Assembly: GCF_004327355.1 (NCBI RefSeq)
Contig: NZ_QJUM01000007.1
Location: forward strand, 62,001-126,000
DNA from: Phytopseudomonas dryadis
Lineage (GTDB): Bacteria; Pseudomonadota; Gammaproteobacteria; Pseudomonadales; Pseudomonadaceae
Length of the DNA stretch: 64,000 nucleotides
Reading direction: 5' to 3'
A program made the position numbers and the translations under genes. The notes below the pieces were generated by a model that worked only from the letters and a program-made list of their open reading frames with translations, searched no databases and was not told the origin of the DNA. The first letter of the stretch is position 1. Each line of letters opens with the position of its first letter. Below are positions 29,156 to 37,622 of this stretch, piece after piece.

Positions 29156-30022
29156 TCACAGGCGTGCGCTGGCGAAGGTGTCGCAGGCGCCGACCTGGCC
29201 GTTGTCGAAGCCGGCCTTGAACCAGTGCGTGCGCTGCGCCGAGGTGCCATGGGTAAAGGAGTCCGGCACCACCTGGCCGCGTGCCCGTTGCTGCAAGCGG
29301 TCATCGCCGATGGCGTTGGCCGCGTTCAAGGCCTCCTCCAGGTCGCCCGGCTCCAGCCAGTCCAGGCGCCGCTGGGCATTGTGCGCCCAGACCCCGGCCA
29401 GGCAGTCGGCCTGCAGTTCCTGGCGTACCAGCAGGCCGTTGGCGCCCTCCAGCTTCTCGCCCCGCTGGCGGGCGGCATCGACCTTGGCCGAGACGCCCAG
29501 CAGGGTCTGCACGTGATGGCCGACTTCGTGGGCGATGACATAGGCCTGGGCGAAGTCGCCGGCGGCGGCGAAGCGCTGTTCCAGCTCGCGGAAGAAGCTC
29601 AGGTCGAGGTAGACCCGTTGATCGCCCGGGCAATAGAACGGGCCGACCGCCGAACTGGCGAAGCCGCAGGCGGATTCCACGCCACCGTCGAACAGCACCA
29701 GGGTCGGATCGCGATACTGGCGCCCGGCGGACTGGAAGATGTCGCGCCAGGTGTCTTCGGTATCGCCGAGGATCGCGCGGACGAATTCCGACTGTTCGTC
29801 GTTGCCGGCGGTCTGCTGCGGTTGGCTGCTGGAGTAGGGCGTGGACTGGCCCGCCAACTGGCCGAGGATCTGCAACGGGTCCTGACCCAGCAGCAGCCCG
29901 ACCACCACGACCACGGCGATGCCGCCCAGGCTCAGGCCGCGACCACCGCCGAAGCGCATGCCGCCGCCGCGGCCGCGGGCATCCACCACGTTGTCACTGC
30001 GTCGTGCTCGTTTCCAGCGCAT
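29156..30022 (-). CDS. Neutral zinc metallopeptidase (YpfJ/KPN_02809 family)
   Basis: A 288-residue protein anchored by one transmembrane helix (residues 30-47, LSLGGIAVVVVVGLLLG). The zinc motif HEVGHH spans residues 165-170, with a downstream QELQADCLAGVWA segment supplying the third ligand, as in the family. GVESACGFASSAVGPFYCPGDQRVYLD is split across the conserved Cys pair. Start 30022 is supported by AAGGA. Its biological role is not established. Confidence 0.87.
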   Translation of the reverse strand: MRWKRARRSDNVVDARGRGGGMRFGGGRGLSLGGIAVVVVVGLLLGQDPLQILGQLAGQSTPYSSSQPQQTAGNDEQSEFVRAILGDTEDTWRDIFQSAGRQYRDPTLVLFDGGVESACGFASSAVGPFYCPGDQRVYLDLSFFRELEQRFAAAGDFAQAYVIAHEVGHHVQTLLGVSAKVDAARQRGEKLEGANGLLVRQELQADCLAGVWAHNAQRRLDWLEPGDLEEALNAANAIGDDRLQQRARGQVVPDSFTHGTSAQRTHWFKAGFDNGQVGACDTFASARL

Positions 30023-30054
30023 GTCGATATCCTTGCGGGTTGTTGCGGTTGGGC

Positions 30055-30489
30055 TCAATTGCCCGGGTAGCTGCTGACCACGCTTTCGCCACCCTGTTCG
30101 TCCAGGCCGATGACCTGGTAGGCATCGCGGATGTCGCCGCGTTCCATGCCGGGCGAGCCGGTGGGCATGCCCGGTGCGGCGATACCGAGCAGATCGGCGC
30201 GTTGGCGCAGTTTGAGGATGTCCGCCGCCGGCACATGGCCTTCGACGAATTTGCCGTCGATCACGCCGGTGTGGCAGGAGCCCAGGTGTTGCGGTACGCC
30301 CAGGCGCTGCTTGACGGCCTGCATGTCGCTTTCGACATGGTCGTTGACCTGGAAGCCGTTGGCCTGCAGGTGGCTGATCCAGCCCTTGCAGCAGCCGCAG
30401 TTGGCGTCGCGGTGCACATCGATGGTCAGGGGCTCGGCGGCCTGGACGATACCGGCGAACAGGCCGGCGAGCAGAAACAGTGGGCGCAT
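30055..30489 (-). CDS. DUF411 periplasmic metal-binding protein
   Basis: A 144-residue protein with signal peptide MRPLFLLAGLFAGIVQA. The DUF411 signature is DANCGCCKGW, with a second CHTGVIDGKFVEGHVPA segment and GMPTGSPGME. DUF411 proteins often occur in copper-resistance contexts and probably bind metal through Cys, His and Met. No copper genes adjoin here. AAGGA precedes ATG 30489. Confidence 0.85.
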   Translation of the reverse strand: MRPLFLLAGLFAGIVQAAEPLTIDVHRDANCGCCKGWISHLQANGFQVNDHVESDMQAVKQRLGVPQHLGSCHTGVIDGKFVEGHVPAADILKLRQRADLLGIAAPGMPTGSPGMERGDIRDAYQVIGLDEQGGESVVSSYPGN

Positions 30490-30710
30490 GCTGGGAATCC
30501 TTGCTGAACGTTGGGCGAGCATAGCGCCGGGAAGCGCCATTGGCTCTAGCCACTGATCTTTCCGCTCGCCCATGGTCTGGTACGCGGCCTCATCGGCGGA
30601 TGCGTTGCTCGTCCGGCGGCGAGGCAGGAGGCCTGATCGAAGCGCCGGCGCCGAACGAGGCGCCAGGTGGCCTATGCTCACCTGATCATAGCGCCGGAAG
30701 GAGCCTGTTC

Positions 30711-31127
30711 ATGTCGATTGCCCGTGTATTGCTCGCTGTGCAGATGCTGGTGCTCGCCGGGTTTGGCATCGCCTATTTTCTGCGCCCCCACGAGATGGGC
30801 GCGATGAGCGGCATGTTGCTGATGGAAGCCTCGGCGGTGACCGATGTACGCGCCCACTACGGCACCTTGCCGATCGGCGTGGCGGTTTTTCTCGGGCTTG
30901 GCCTGTGGCGGCGTGAACTGACTCGCCCGGCTCTGCTGTTGCTGCTGGTGCTCTACCTCAGCCTGGCATTGGGACGTTTCACCGGTCTGTGGCTCGATGG
31001 CGGCGCGCAGCAGACCTTCAACCTCTGGGCTGCGCTGTTCGAGGTGGTATCCGCCGGCCTGTCGGGATGGACGCTGCAGCAGCTGGGTGAGCGTCGCCGG
31101 CCGCCGTTGCGGGCCGCGGATGAGTGA
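30711..31127 (+). CDS. Small four-helix membrane protein (DUF4345-like)
   Basis: A 138-residue protein with four hydrophobic helices (VLLAVQMLVLAGFGIAYFL, YGTLPIGVAVFLGLGLW, ALLLLLVLYLSLALG, LWAALFEVVSAGLSGWTL). The pattern resembles DUF4345 proteins of unknown function. GGAAGGAG precedes the start. Its 3' end overlaps the next frame by eight bases. Confidence 0.75.
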   Translation: MSIARVLLAVQMLVLAGFGIAYFLRPHEMGAMSGMLLMEASAVTDVRAHYGTLPIGVAVFLGLGLWRRELTRPALLLLLVLYLSLALGRFTGLWLDGGAQQTFNLWAALFEVVSAGLSGWTLQQLGERRRPPLRAADE

Positions 31128-31389
31128 CCTGCGCGTGCGGGCCGCCGACGGTGCGCACGCCGCAGCGATCAGCGGGGTCATCGTCCAGGCCTTGCGCCAA
31201 CGCGATGCGCTGGCGGTGATCGAGCGCGTAGCGGGCAATTTTACCGCAGCCGGCGTGGCACGACTGCTTGCGCTCCGCCAGGTGTGGGTGGCCGAGCTCG
31301 ATAACGCCATCGTCGGCACGGCCAGTCTGGATGGCGAGGTCGTGCACGGTGACGAGCGGACACTGGTGATGGTGCGCGATCTGCCCTGA
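31120..31389 (+). pseudogene. N-terminal remnant of a GNAT acetyltransferase
   Basis: 89 residues matching the first half of a GNAT fold (LRVRAADGAHAAAISGVIVQ, then VWVAELDNAIVGTASLDGEVV). A normal enzyme continues into the acetyl-CoA-binding R-x-x-G-x-G/A loop; here the frame turns into unrelated DERTLVMVRDLP and stops. A 3' deletion is the simplest explanation. It could still be expressed, since it overlaps the preceding gene. It marks the left edge of the secretion-system region. Confidence 0.6.
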
Positions 31390-31415
31390 TGCGCGGCATT
31401 TCTTGCGGGTAATAA

Positions 31416-31437
31416 AAAACCCGCCGAAGCGGGTTTT
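31416..31437. terminator. Bidirectional Rho-independent terminator
   Basis: AAAACCCGC-CGAA-GCGGGTTTT: a 9-base perfect stem with an A-tract on one side and a T-tract on the other. Confidence 0.9.
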
Positions 31438-31811
31438 GTACTGACCAATGCCAACATCCTGTCGGCCGCCATCCTGGCTATGGTCACGTCATCCATGACC
31501 CTGAGCACGTCCTGTGCTGCAGGAATGAGTCCAGATTACGGCGTCATTGATTTGTCGGCGAGAGCGAACCTGCGCATTGTCGTGTAAGCCTTTTGCCATA
31601 GCGATACCGGAAATCCGCTCGATCCGCACGTCTTTCGCCATGTGAGGCGTATCCCAACAAGCTTTAACAACCTTTAACAACACCGCCCGGCGATCACTCC
31701 CTAGGCTTCGAGTCGTTGCAGGAAAGCCCGCTCGTCGAGGTGGCTTTCCTGAAACCGGTCGCACCGCTGTGGTGCCCGCCAACTTCCCTTGATTTCGTTC
31801 GGAGATATCCC
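31438..31811. promoter_or_regulatory. Leader/promoter region of type III secretion operon 1
   Basis: There is no gene in this comparatively AT-richer stretch. It contains GGTCACGTCATCCATGACC (31484-31502), a direct repeat of TTTAACAAC (31660-31680) and a perfect inverted repeat listed separately. No hrp box (GGAACC-N16-CCAC) or rhizobial tts box was recognised. Confidence 0.5.
31719..31751. promoter_or_regulatory. Inverted repeat upstream of T3SS operon 1
   Basis: CAGGAAAGCC (31719-31728) and GGCTTTCCTG (31742-31751) are exact complements with a 13-base spacer, ending 60 bases before the first start codon. It could be an operator or an mRNA hairpin in the leader. Confidence 0.5.
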
Positions 31812-31973
31812 ATGGCTGAGACTCCTCCAGTAAGCAGTGGCAACGCAGACGCCGCCATCGACAAGATGTCGGCGGTGTTCGATATGGCGATCGAGAAGTC
31901 CGCCAAGATCACTGAAATCACCACGGCCAAGAAGGCCGAACTCGACGCCACCAAACAGCGTCCGCAGAACTGA
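31812..31973 (+). CDS. Small helical protein heading T3SS operon 1 (needle/NopA-position candidate)
   Basis: 53 residues: MAETPPVSSGNADAAIDKMS followed by an amphipathic helix rich in Ala, Lys and Glu and ending KQRPQN. GGAGAT precedes the ATG. As I recall, in rhizobial systems the small pilin/needle gene nopA sits directly upstream of the sctD-like gene (y4yQ), and this ORF holds that place. It is shorter than known needle subunits (about 70-85 residues), so the SctF assignment is only a positional inference. A small chaperone or regulator is also possible. Confidence 0.55.
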   Translation: MAETPPVSSGNADAAIDKMSAVFDMAIEKSAKITEITTAKKAELDATKQRPQN

Positions 31974-32110
31974 CCCGGGTTCGCAGGCGGCGCTCGCGTC
32001 GCCTGCGACCTGTGTCTGCGCCGAACTCCGGCTGAGCCCTTGTCGTCGCCGGGCACCGGCCAGCCAAACGATTTTCGATCCTTTCCGCGAGCCGCAACTG
32101 GGTGAGTCAA

Positions 32111-33061
32111 ATGACAGCGATGGCCTCTCATCCGTCCACATCGAACAGTGGCGACCTGCCCCGGCTGGAGGTTACCGCCGGCGTTCACCGCGGCGTTTCC
32201 CTGGTGCTCGACGAGGCGGTCTGCAGCATCGGCTCCGACGAGACCTCGAGCCTGGTGCTCAGCGACGCCGACGTCGCCGAACGCCACCTGATTCTGCGTT
32301 TTTCCGGGCGCCAGGTCGGCGTCGAGGCCTGCGGTGGCGATGTCCGGGTGTTCCGGGCCGGGCGCGAGACCCTGTTGCCACGCGGCCATGGCTACCGTGG
32401 CAGGCTGCCCCTGGAGCTGCGTATCGGTGAGGCCCGTCTGAGCCTGGCCGAGACCGCGCGCGGCGCCGCCAGTGCCAATCCGGTCTGGTATGGCAAGGCC
32501 CAGTGGGGCATCGCCGCGGCCTTCATGTTCATCTGCGCCGGGGCCCTGGCGATGCTGCGCGACGGCCCTCTGCTCGAGGCCGAGCCCATGCGGGTGCAGG
32601 TGGCCGGCGAGCTGGCCGAGCCGGAGGCGCGCACGCGTGGCGCCTCCCTGGAACTGGCCCGTGCCGATCTCGCCCGCCAGGCCGAAGCGGCCGGGCTGAA
32701 CAACCTGCAACTGAGCGTCAGCGTCGGCCAGTTGCAGGCCAGCGGCACCGTCGAGGCCGGCCAGGAGCAGGACTGGGTCGCCCTGCAGCAGTATTTCGAC
32801 GGCCGTTACGGCCGCCAGTACGTGCTGCGTGGCGATGTCCACGTGCGCGAAAGCGCGGCGCGGCCACGCCTCAACTTCCAGGCCGTGTGGTTCGGCGAGA
32901 AGCCCTACGTGATCAATGCCTCGGGGGCGCGTCTGTACCCCGGGGCACCGCTGGAAGGCGGCTGGAAGATCGAGCGCATCGAAGCCGGGCAGGTGGTGCT
33001 GGCGCTCGGTGCCGAGCGTTTCGCCCTGACCCTCGAGTCGCCGCAAACGCCTGAGGGCTGA
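32111..33061 (+). CDS. sctD: T3SS inner-membrane ring protein SctD
   Basis: 316 residues with SctD architecture: an N-terminal cytoplasmic FHA-like domain (about residues 15-110; GVSLVLDEAVCSIGSDETSS), a single transmembrane helix near 135-155 (GIAAAFMFICAGALAML), then periplasmic ring-building modules. It forms the outer of the two inner-membrane rings with SctJ. It lies upstream of sctV, as in rhizobial systems. The start is ATG 32111; a GTG three codons earlier and an ATG three codons later are alternatives. The protein is short compared with YscD (about 420), suggesting fewer ring modules. Confidence 0.82.
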   Translation: MTAMASHPSTSNSGDLPRLEVTAGVHRGVSLVLDEAVCSIGSDETSSLVLSDADVAERHLILRFSGRQVGVEACGGDVRVFRAGRETLLPRGHGYRGRLPLELRIGEARLSLAETARGAASANPVWYGKAQWGIAAAFMFICAGALAMLRDGPLLEAEPMRVQVAGELAEPEARTRGASLELARADLARQAEAAGLNNLQLSVSVGQLQASGTVEAGQEQDWVALQQYFDGRYGRQYVLRGDVHVRESAARPRLNFQAVWFGEKPYVINASGARLYPGAPLEGGWKIERIEAGQVVLALGAERFALTLESPQTPEG

Positions 33062-33064
33062 CCG

Positions 33065-33433
33065 ATGAAGATCGACACGCGCCCGCTGGTTTCCGGCAGT
33101 GAGCTGGCGCCCCAGCGCAGTGCCCATGCCGCCCCGGTTGCGCCGTCGGACCCCGTCGTCGGCCTGCCCCCGGTACGCGAGCCGGGGGCCCCGCGCAACG
33201 CCGTCGGCCACTCGCTGCGCGGTGAGCTGGAGGGGCTGGCGCACGCCGGCGGCGTGGAGCCGAGCCTGTTCTGCGGCTCGCGGCCGGTGCAGATCCTCGA
33301 GGACATCCTGGAACGCATCCTGCCCTCGCTGGACCTGGAGGGGGAAACCCGAACCCTGGCCATGGCCCTGCTGCGCGAGGAGATCGACACCCGCCAGGCG
33401 CTGGATCGGCAGCGTGTGGAGGTGGGCGAATGA
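33065..33433 (+). CDS. sctX: SctX-like T3SS protein
   Basis: 122 residues with a disordered Pro/Ala-rich N-terminal half and a C-terminal helix (ILEDILERILPSLDLEG, then TLAMALLREEIDTRQAL). Length (YscX is 122 residues), position directly before a YscY-like TPR gene and sctV, and the two-part layout all match YscX, an early secreted partner of YscY and SctV. Direct sequence identity to YscX is low, so context carries the call. It overlaps sctY by four bases. Confidence 0.6.
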   Translation: MKIDTRPLVSGSELAPQRSAHAAPVAPSDPVVGLPPVREPGAPRNAVGHSLRGELEGLAHAGGVEPSLFCGSRPVQILEDILERILPSLDLEGETRTLAMALLREEIDTRQALDRQRVEVGE

Positions 33434-33771
33434 TGCCGCGCGACGATCGCGACGCCGCCCATCTGCTGCAAGGGCTGGGCGACCTCTATCTGCGCGTCGG
33501 GCAGGCGCCGCGGGCACTGGTATTGCTGTTGCTGGCGGTGCAGATCGACCCCGATGACGGTGCCCTGCTGCGGCGCCTGGTGGCCGCCTTCACCGCCACC
33601 GGCGATGGCGCGCGGGCGTTGCTGACCCTGGATCGCCTGCAGGCCCTGGAGGGCGAGTCGCCGACCGGGCTGCTGTTGCGCAGCCGCGCCCTGTGGCGGG
33701 CCGGCCAGCCCGCCGCCGCGCGTGAGTGCTTTGCCCGTTATCGCCGCGCACGTCTGGAGCAAGCCCTATGA
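33430..33771 (+). CDS. sctY: SctY-like TPR chaperone
   Basis: 113 residues (YscY has 114) forming three TPR-like helical hairpins (LLQGLGDLYLRVGQAPRALV, RRLVAAFTATGDGARALL, RSRALWRAGQPAAARECF). Aligned by eye with YscY, the pattern LL-G-L-x-G-x-RA-x-LL, then RR-LVA, then SRA-x-G-x-AR is retained. YscY binds YscX and SctV. The gene overlaps both neighbours by four bases, supporting coupled translation of X, Y and V. Alternative: a generic SctG-type TPR chaperone. Confidence 0.68.
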   Translation: MMPRDDRDAAHLLQGLGDLYLRVGQAPRALVLLLLAVQIDPDDGALLRRLVAAFTATGDGARALLTLDRLQALEGESPTGLLLRSRALWRAGQPAAARECFARYRRARLEQAL

Positions 33772-35918
33772 TGAACCGTCTCAGCGCCCTGGCGGGCATG
33801 GCCGCGCAACGCACCGAAGTGGTGATCGTGGCGTTCATGATGATGGCCATCGTGATGATGATCATCCCGTTGCCGACCTACCTGGTCGATACCCTGATCG
33901 GCATCAGCATCGCCTTGAGCATCCTGGTGCTGATCGTCGCCTTCTACATCAGCAAGCCCCTGGAGCTGTCGGCGCTGCCGGCGCTGATCCTGCTCAGCAC
34001 GCTGTTCCGCCTGGCGCTGTCGATCAGCACCACGCGGCTGATCCTGCTGCACGGCGATGCCGGGCACATCATCGAGGCCTTCGGCAAGTTCGTCATCGCC
34101 GGCGAGGTGGTGGTCGGCCTGGTGATCTTCCTGATCATCACCGTGGCGCAGTTCGTGGTGATCACCAAGGGCGCCGAACGGGTCGCCGAAGTGGCCGCGC
34201 GCTTCAGCCTGGATGCCATGCCCGGCAAGCAGATGAGCATCGACAACGACCTGCGCAACGGCGACATCGACGCCGGCGAGGCGCGTCGCCGGCGTTCCGA
34301 CCTGCAGCGCGAAAGCCAGCTGTTCGGCGCCATGGACGGCTCGATGAAGTTCGTCAAGGGCGATGCCATCGCCGGCCTGATCATCCTCTTCGTCAATCTG
34401 ATCGGCGGCCTGCTGATCGGCATGCTGTCGCGTGGCATGTCGTTCGCCGAGGCTGGGCACACCTATTCGCTGCTCACCGTGGGCGACGGCCTGATCGCGC
34501 AGATCCCGGCGCTGCTGATCGCGGTCGCCGCCGGCACCGTGGTCACCCGGGTCAACAACGAGGCCGAGGAGGCCGACCTGGGCACCGAGATCATCCGCCA
34601 GATGGGCGCCAGCCAGCGGGCCTTGAGCCTGACCGCGCTGATCCTCGCCGCGGTGGCGTTCATTCCCGGCTTCCCGGCGGCGGTGTTCCTCGGCCTGGCC
34701 GCCGTGCTCGGCACCTGCGCCTGGCTGCTGGCGCGGCGTCACCAGCGTGAGCGGCTGGCGGCCGCCGCGGAGGCGGCGCCAGCCGCGCCGAGCGAAACCA
34801 CGCAGGACCGCGAGCCCGCCGAAGAAGCGGAGACGGCGCCGCTGCCGAGCGACAGCCGCATCCTGCTGTCCCTGGGGCCGGCGCTGGCCGAGGTGGCGCC
34901 GCGGCAGCCGTTCAGGCAGCGTCTCGAGGAGCTTTGCCACGACCTGCACAATGAACTGGGCATCGAATTTCCGCTGCCGGCCGTGCAGATCGACATGGGC
35001 GCCGCCGGTGGCCGTTTCCGCATCGAGCTGGAAGGCGTGCCGGTGGACCAGGGCGAACTGTCCAGCGCCCAGGTGCTGCTGCGCGACGACCCGCTGCACC
35101 TGCAACTGCTGGACATCCAGGGCGAGGAAAAGGCCTCGCCGCTGAGCGCGCGGCCCGGGGTCTGGGTCGACGCCGCGCGGCAGGCCGAGCTGGACGAGGC
35201 GGGCATCGGCTACCTGCGCCCCGACGAAATCCTGCGTGAGGTGCTGGCGCGGGCCATGCGCCGTTATGCCGGGGATTTCCTCGGCATCCAGGAAACCCGG
35301 CAACTGCTCGCCCAGCTCGAAGACAGCCACGCCGAGCTGGTCAAGGAAGCGCTGCGCGTGGTGCCCCTGCAGCGCATCGCCGAGGCCCTGCGCCGCCTGG
35401 TGGCCGAGGGCGTGTCGATCCGCAACCGCCGCGCGCTGCTCGAAGCGATGGTCGAGTGGGGCCCCCGCGAAGGCGATGTCGGGCGCTTCAGCGATTACCT
35501 GCGCGGCGCCCTGGCCCGGCAGATCAGCCACCAGCATGCCGACGGCAACCGGGTGATCGCCGCCTTCGTCCTCGGCTCCGGCCTGGAAACGCAACTGCTC
35601 GAGGCGGCCCGCCAGCAGGACACCGGGCGTGGCGAGATCCGCGCCCGCGAGGTCACCCGCGGCCTGCTCAAGGCGCTGCGCCAGCACTGCGCGCAGTTGC
35701 CCGACACCCTCAGGCCCACCCTGGTGGTGCACCCCGAACTGCGCCGCAGAATCCTGCGCCTGTGTATTCGCGACGAACTGGAGATGGCCGTGCTGTCCTT
35801 TACCGAACTGGCTCCGGAATACAGCCTGCAGGCGATCAAGGTGATCAGCCCGTCCTCGATGGCGCGCGCCGAAGCGCTGGAAACGGCGCCGGCGGCGTCC
35901 CTGGCGGGTGCCTCGTGA
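33768..35918 (+). CDS. sctV: T3SS export gate protein SctV
   Basis: 716 residues, normal for the FlhA/SctV family. Seven to eight membrane helices lie in the first about 330 residues, with the FHIPEP-like core FYISKPLELSALPALILLSTLFRLALS and GDAIAGLIILFVNLIGG. A cytoplasmic domain follows that forms the nonameric ring (residues about 370-716, ending near EYSLQAIKVIS). It couples substrate delivery to proton flow. ATG 33768 overlaps the sctY stop; ATG 33771 is one codon later. Confidence 0.95.
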   Translation: MMNRLSALAGMAAQRTEVVIVAFMMMAIVMMIIPLPTYLVDTLIGISIALSILVLIVAFYISKPLELSALPALILLSTLFRLALSISTTRLILLHGDAGHIIEAFGKFVIAGEVVVGLVIFLIITVAQFVVITKGAERVAEVAARFSLDAMPGKQMSIDNDLRNGDIDAGEARRRRSDLQRESQLFGAMDGSMKFVKGDAIAGLIILFVNLIGGLLIGMLSRGMSFAEAGHTYSLLTVGDGLIAQIPALLIAVAAGTVVTRVNNEAEEADLGTEIIRQMGASQRALSLTALILAAVAFIPGFPAAVFLGLAAVLGTCAWLLARRHQRERLAAAAEAAPAAPSETTQDREPAEEAETAPLPSDSRILLSLGPALAEVAPRQPFRQRLEELCHDLHNELGIEFPLPAVQIDMGAAGGRFRIELEGVPVDQGELSSAQVLLRDDPLHLQLLDIQGEEKASPLSARPGVWVDAARQAELDEAGIGYLRPDEILREVLARAMRRYAGDFLGIQETRQLLAQLEDSHAELVKEALRVVPLQRIAEALRRLVAEGVSIRNRRALLEAMVEWGPREGDVGRFSDYLRGALARQISHQHADGNRVIAAFVLGSGLETQLLEAARQQDTGRGEIRAREVTRGLLKALRQHCAQLPDTLRPTLVVHPELRRRILRLCIRDELEMAVLSFTELAPEYSLQAIKVISPSSMARAEALETAPAASLAGAS

Positions 35919-37204
35919 GGGCTGGCTGGCAGCGTTCGCTGCTACTGCTGATCTGCTGGCTGCCGTGGCCGGCGCTGGCGCAGTTGCCCAGCGGCGGCAG
36001 CATCGACCTGGCCTCGGGCGAAGGGCGCATCATGCGCTTCGGCCAGCCGGTGGATTCGGTGATGATCGCCGAGCCGGGCATCGCCGACCTGCAGGTGATC
36101 TCGCCGGGGGTGATCTACGTGTTCGGCAAGCGTACCGGGCACACCACACTGGTGGCCCTGGGCAGCGACGATCGCGAGATCGCCAGCGTCGAGCTGAACG
36201 TCGGCAGCAACGCCCGGCCGCTGAGCAGCGCCCTGCGTGCGCGCCATCCGCAGAGCGCCACCGAGGTGGCCGGCGTCGGCAACCGCCTGGCCGCCCGCGG
36301 CCAGGTGCGCGATGTCGGCGAGGCGCTGGATCTGAACGCCCTGCTCGACCCCAGCGGCCAGGACTGGCAGGGCGCGGTGAATACCGCCACCTACGGCGGC
36401 TCGGCGCAGATCAACATCCGCGTGCGCTTCGCCGAGGTGTCCCGCGAGGAGCTGCTGCGCTACGGGGTGAGCTGGAACGCGCTGTTCAACAACGGCACCT
36501 TCTCCTTCGGCCTGCTGACCGGCGGCAACCTGGCGGCGGAAGCGGCCAGCGGCGCTTCCAACCTGATCGGCATCGGCCTCAACAGTGGCCATTTCAACAT
36601 CGATACGGTGCTCGAGGCGCTGCAGAGCCATGGCGTGCTGGAGATTCTCGCCGAGCCGAACATCACCGCCATGACCGGCGAGACGGCGAGCTTTCTCGCC
36701 GGCGGCGAGGTGCCGGTGCCGGTGCCGGTCAACAGCGACCTGGTCGGCATCGAGTACAAGTCCTACGGCGTCTCCCTGCTGTTCAGCCCGACCCTGCTGC
36801 CCAATGACCGCATCGGCCTGCAGGTCCGCCCCGAAGTCAGCAGCCTGATGGGCGGCAGCACCCTGGAAGTGTCCGGTTTCCGCGTGCCCTCGTTCCGCGT
36901 ACGGCGCGCCGACACCCGGGTCGAGGTGGGCAGCGGGCAGACCTTCGCCATCGCCGGCCTGTTCCAGCGCGAAAACGCCCAGGACGTGGAGAAGCTGCCG
37001 CTGCTCGGCGACATGCCGATCCTCGGCAACCTGTTCCGCTCCAAGCGTTTCCAGCGCAACGAAACCGAACTGGTGATCCTCATCACCCCGTACCTGGTCG
37101 AGCCGGTGCAGACCCAGGCCCTGCTCACGCCGCTGGACCGTACGCCCGCCAGCCGCGTCGCCAGCTCCACGGGCAGCGGCGCCTTCGGCTTCCACCTGCA
37201 ATGA
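35915..37204 (+). CDS. sctC2: Secretin C-terminal half, SctC2/RhcC2-like, related to Tad (RcpA/CpaC) secretins
   Basis: 429 residues with a GTG start overlapping the sctV stop by four bases. After a signal peptide ending ALAQ comes a short pilus-secretin N-terminal domain (residues about 25-110; IADLQVISPGVIYVFGKRTGHTTL), typical of CpaC/RcpA. The secretin beta-barrel domain follows (EVPVPVPV, IEYKSYGVSLLFSPTLL, GQTFAIAGLF, TELVILITPYLVEP). It lacks the T3SS N0/N1/N3 domains, which are supplied by the separate SctC1 protein. This split is the Rhc hallmark, and the Tad-like origin of such secretins has been argued in the literature. Confidence 0.9.
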   Translation: MRAGWQRSLLLLICWLPWPALAQLPSGGSIDLASGEGRIMRFGQPVDSVMIAEPGIADLQVISPGVIYVFGKRTGHTTLVALGSDDREIASVELNVGSNARPLSSALRARHPQSATEVAGVGNRLAARGQVRDVGEALDLNALLDPSGQDWQGAVNTATYGGSAQINIRVRFAEVSREELLRYGVSWNALFNNGTFSFGLLTGGNLAAEAASGASNLIGIGLNSGHFNIDTVLEALQSHGVLEILAEPNITAMTGETASFLAGGEVPVPVPVNSDLVGIEYKSYGVSLLFSPTLLPNDRIGLQVRPEVSSLMGGSTLEVSGFRVPSFRVRRADTRVEVGSGQTFAIAGLFQRENAQDVEKLPLLGDMPILGNLFRSKRFQRNETELVILITPYLVEPVQTQALLTPLDRTPASRVASSTGSGAFGFHLQ

Positions 37205-37218
37205 AAGGGAGTACCGCG

Positions 37219-37620
37219 ATGATCCGCGCCGGACTGCCGCTGTTGGCCACCTGCCTGCTGCTCGGCGCCTGCCAGACCGAGCTCGAGGCGCCGCCCTATT
37301 CGCATCGCTACCAGGCCGTCACCGATGCCAACGGGCAGACCGTGCTGGTGGCCGATGCCTGTCGGCGGGTAGCCGACGCGGACGCTCCGCCCGATGAGCA
37401 GGCCCTGCTGCGCCTGGCGCCCGGCTGCGCCAACGCCGCCAATCTGCTGCAGATGGTCGAGCGCCGCGCCGATCTGCTGCAGGGCCGCCAGACCGGGCCG
37501 ACCCTGGCCGCGCCGGTGGGGCGTGCGGCGCAGTCCTATCTGGAAGGCTACGAAACCGACGAGAAGCGTCGGCGCCGCCAGGAACAGCAGGCGCAGAGCG
37601 CCACCGGAGGCGGGCAATGA
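37219..37620 (+). CDS. Small lipoprotein next to the secretin (pilotin- or CpaD-like candidate)
   Basis: 133 residues. MIRAGLPLLATCLLLGAC is a clear type II signal peptide with lipobox LLGAC. The remainder is hydrophilic, with a charged C-terminus (EKRRRRQEQQ). ATG 37219 has AAAGGGAG at good spacing and begins the signal peptide; an earlier ATG (37201) overlaps sctC2. A lipoprotein beside an RcpA-like secretin suggests a pilotin that helps secretin assembly in the outer membrane, comparable by place to CpaD/RcpB of Tad loci. No sequence match can be claimed. Confidence 0.65.
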   Translation: MIRAGLPLLATCLLLGACQTELEAPPYSHRYQAVTDANGQTVLVADACRRVADADAPPDEQALLRLAPGCANAANLLQMVERRADLLQGRQTGPTLAAPVGRAAQSYLEGYETDEKRRRRQEQQAQSATGGGQ

Positions 37621-37622
37621 AC

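Noticed and set aside
31438..31811. hrp box or tts box promoter
   Set aside because: No GGAACC-N15/16-CCAC and no recognisable tts-box sequence were found here or before 38493 or 50243.
32905..33762. Long minus-strand frames opposite the T3SS genes
   Set aside because: High-GC shadow frames; the plus strand carries overlapping, family-matched genes throughout.
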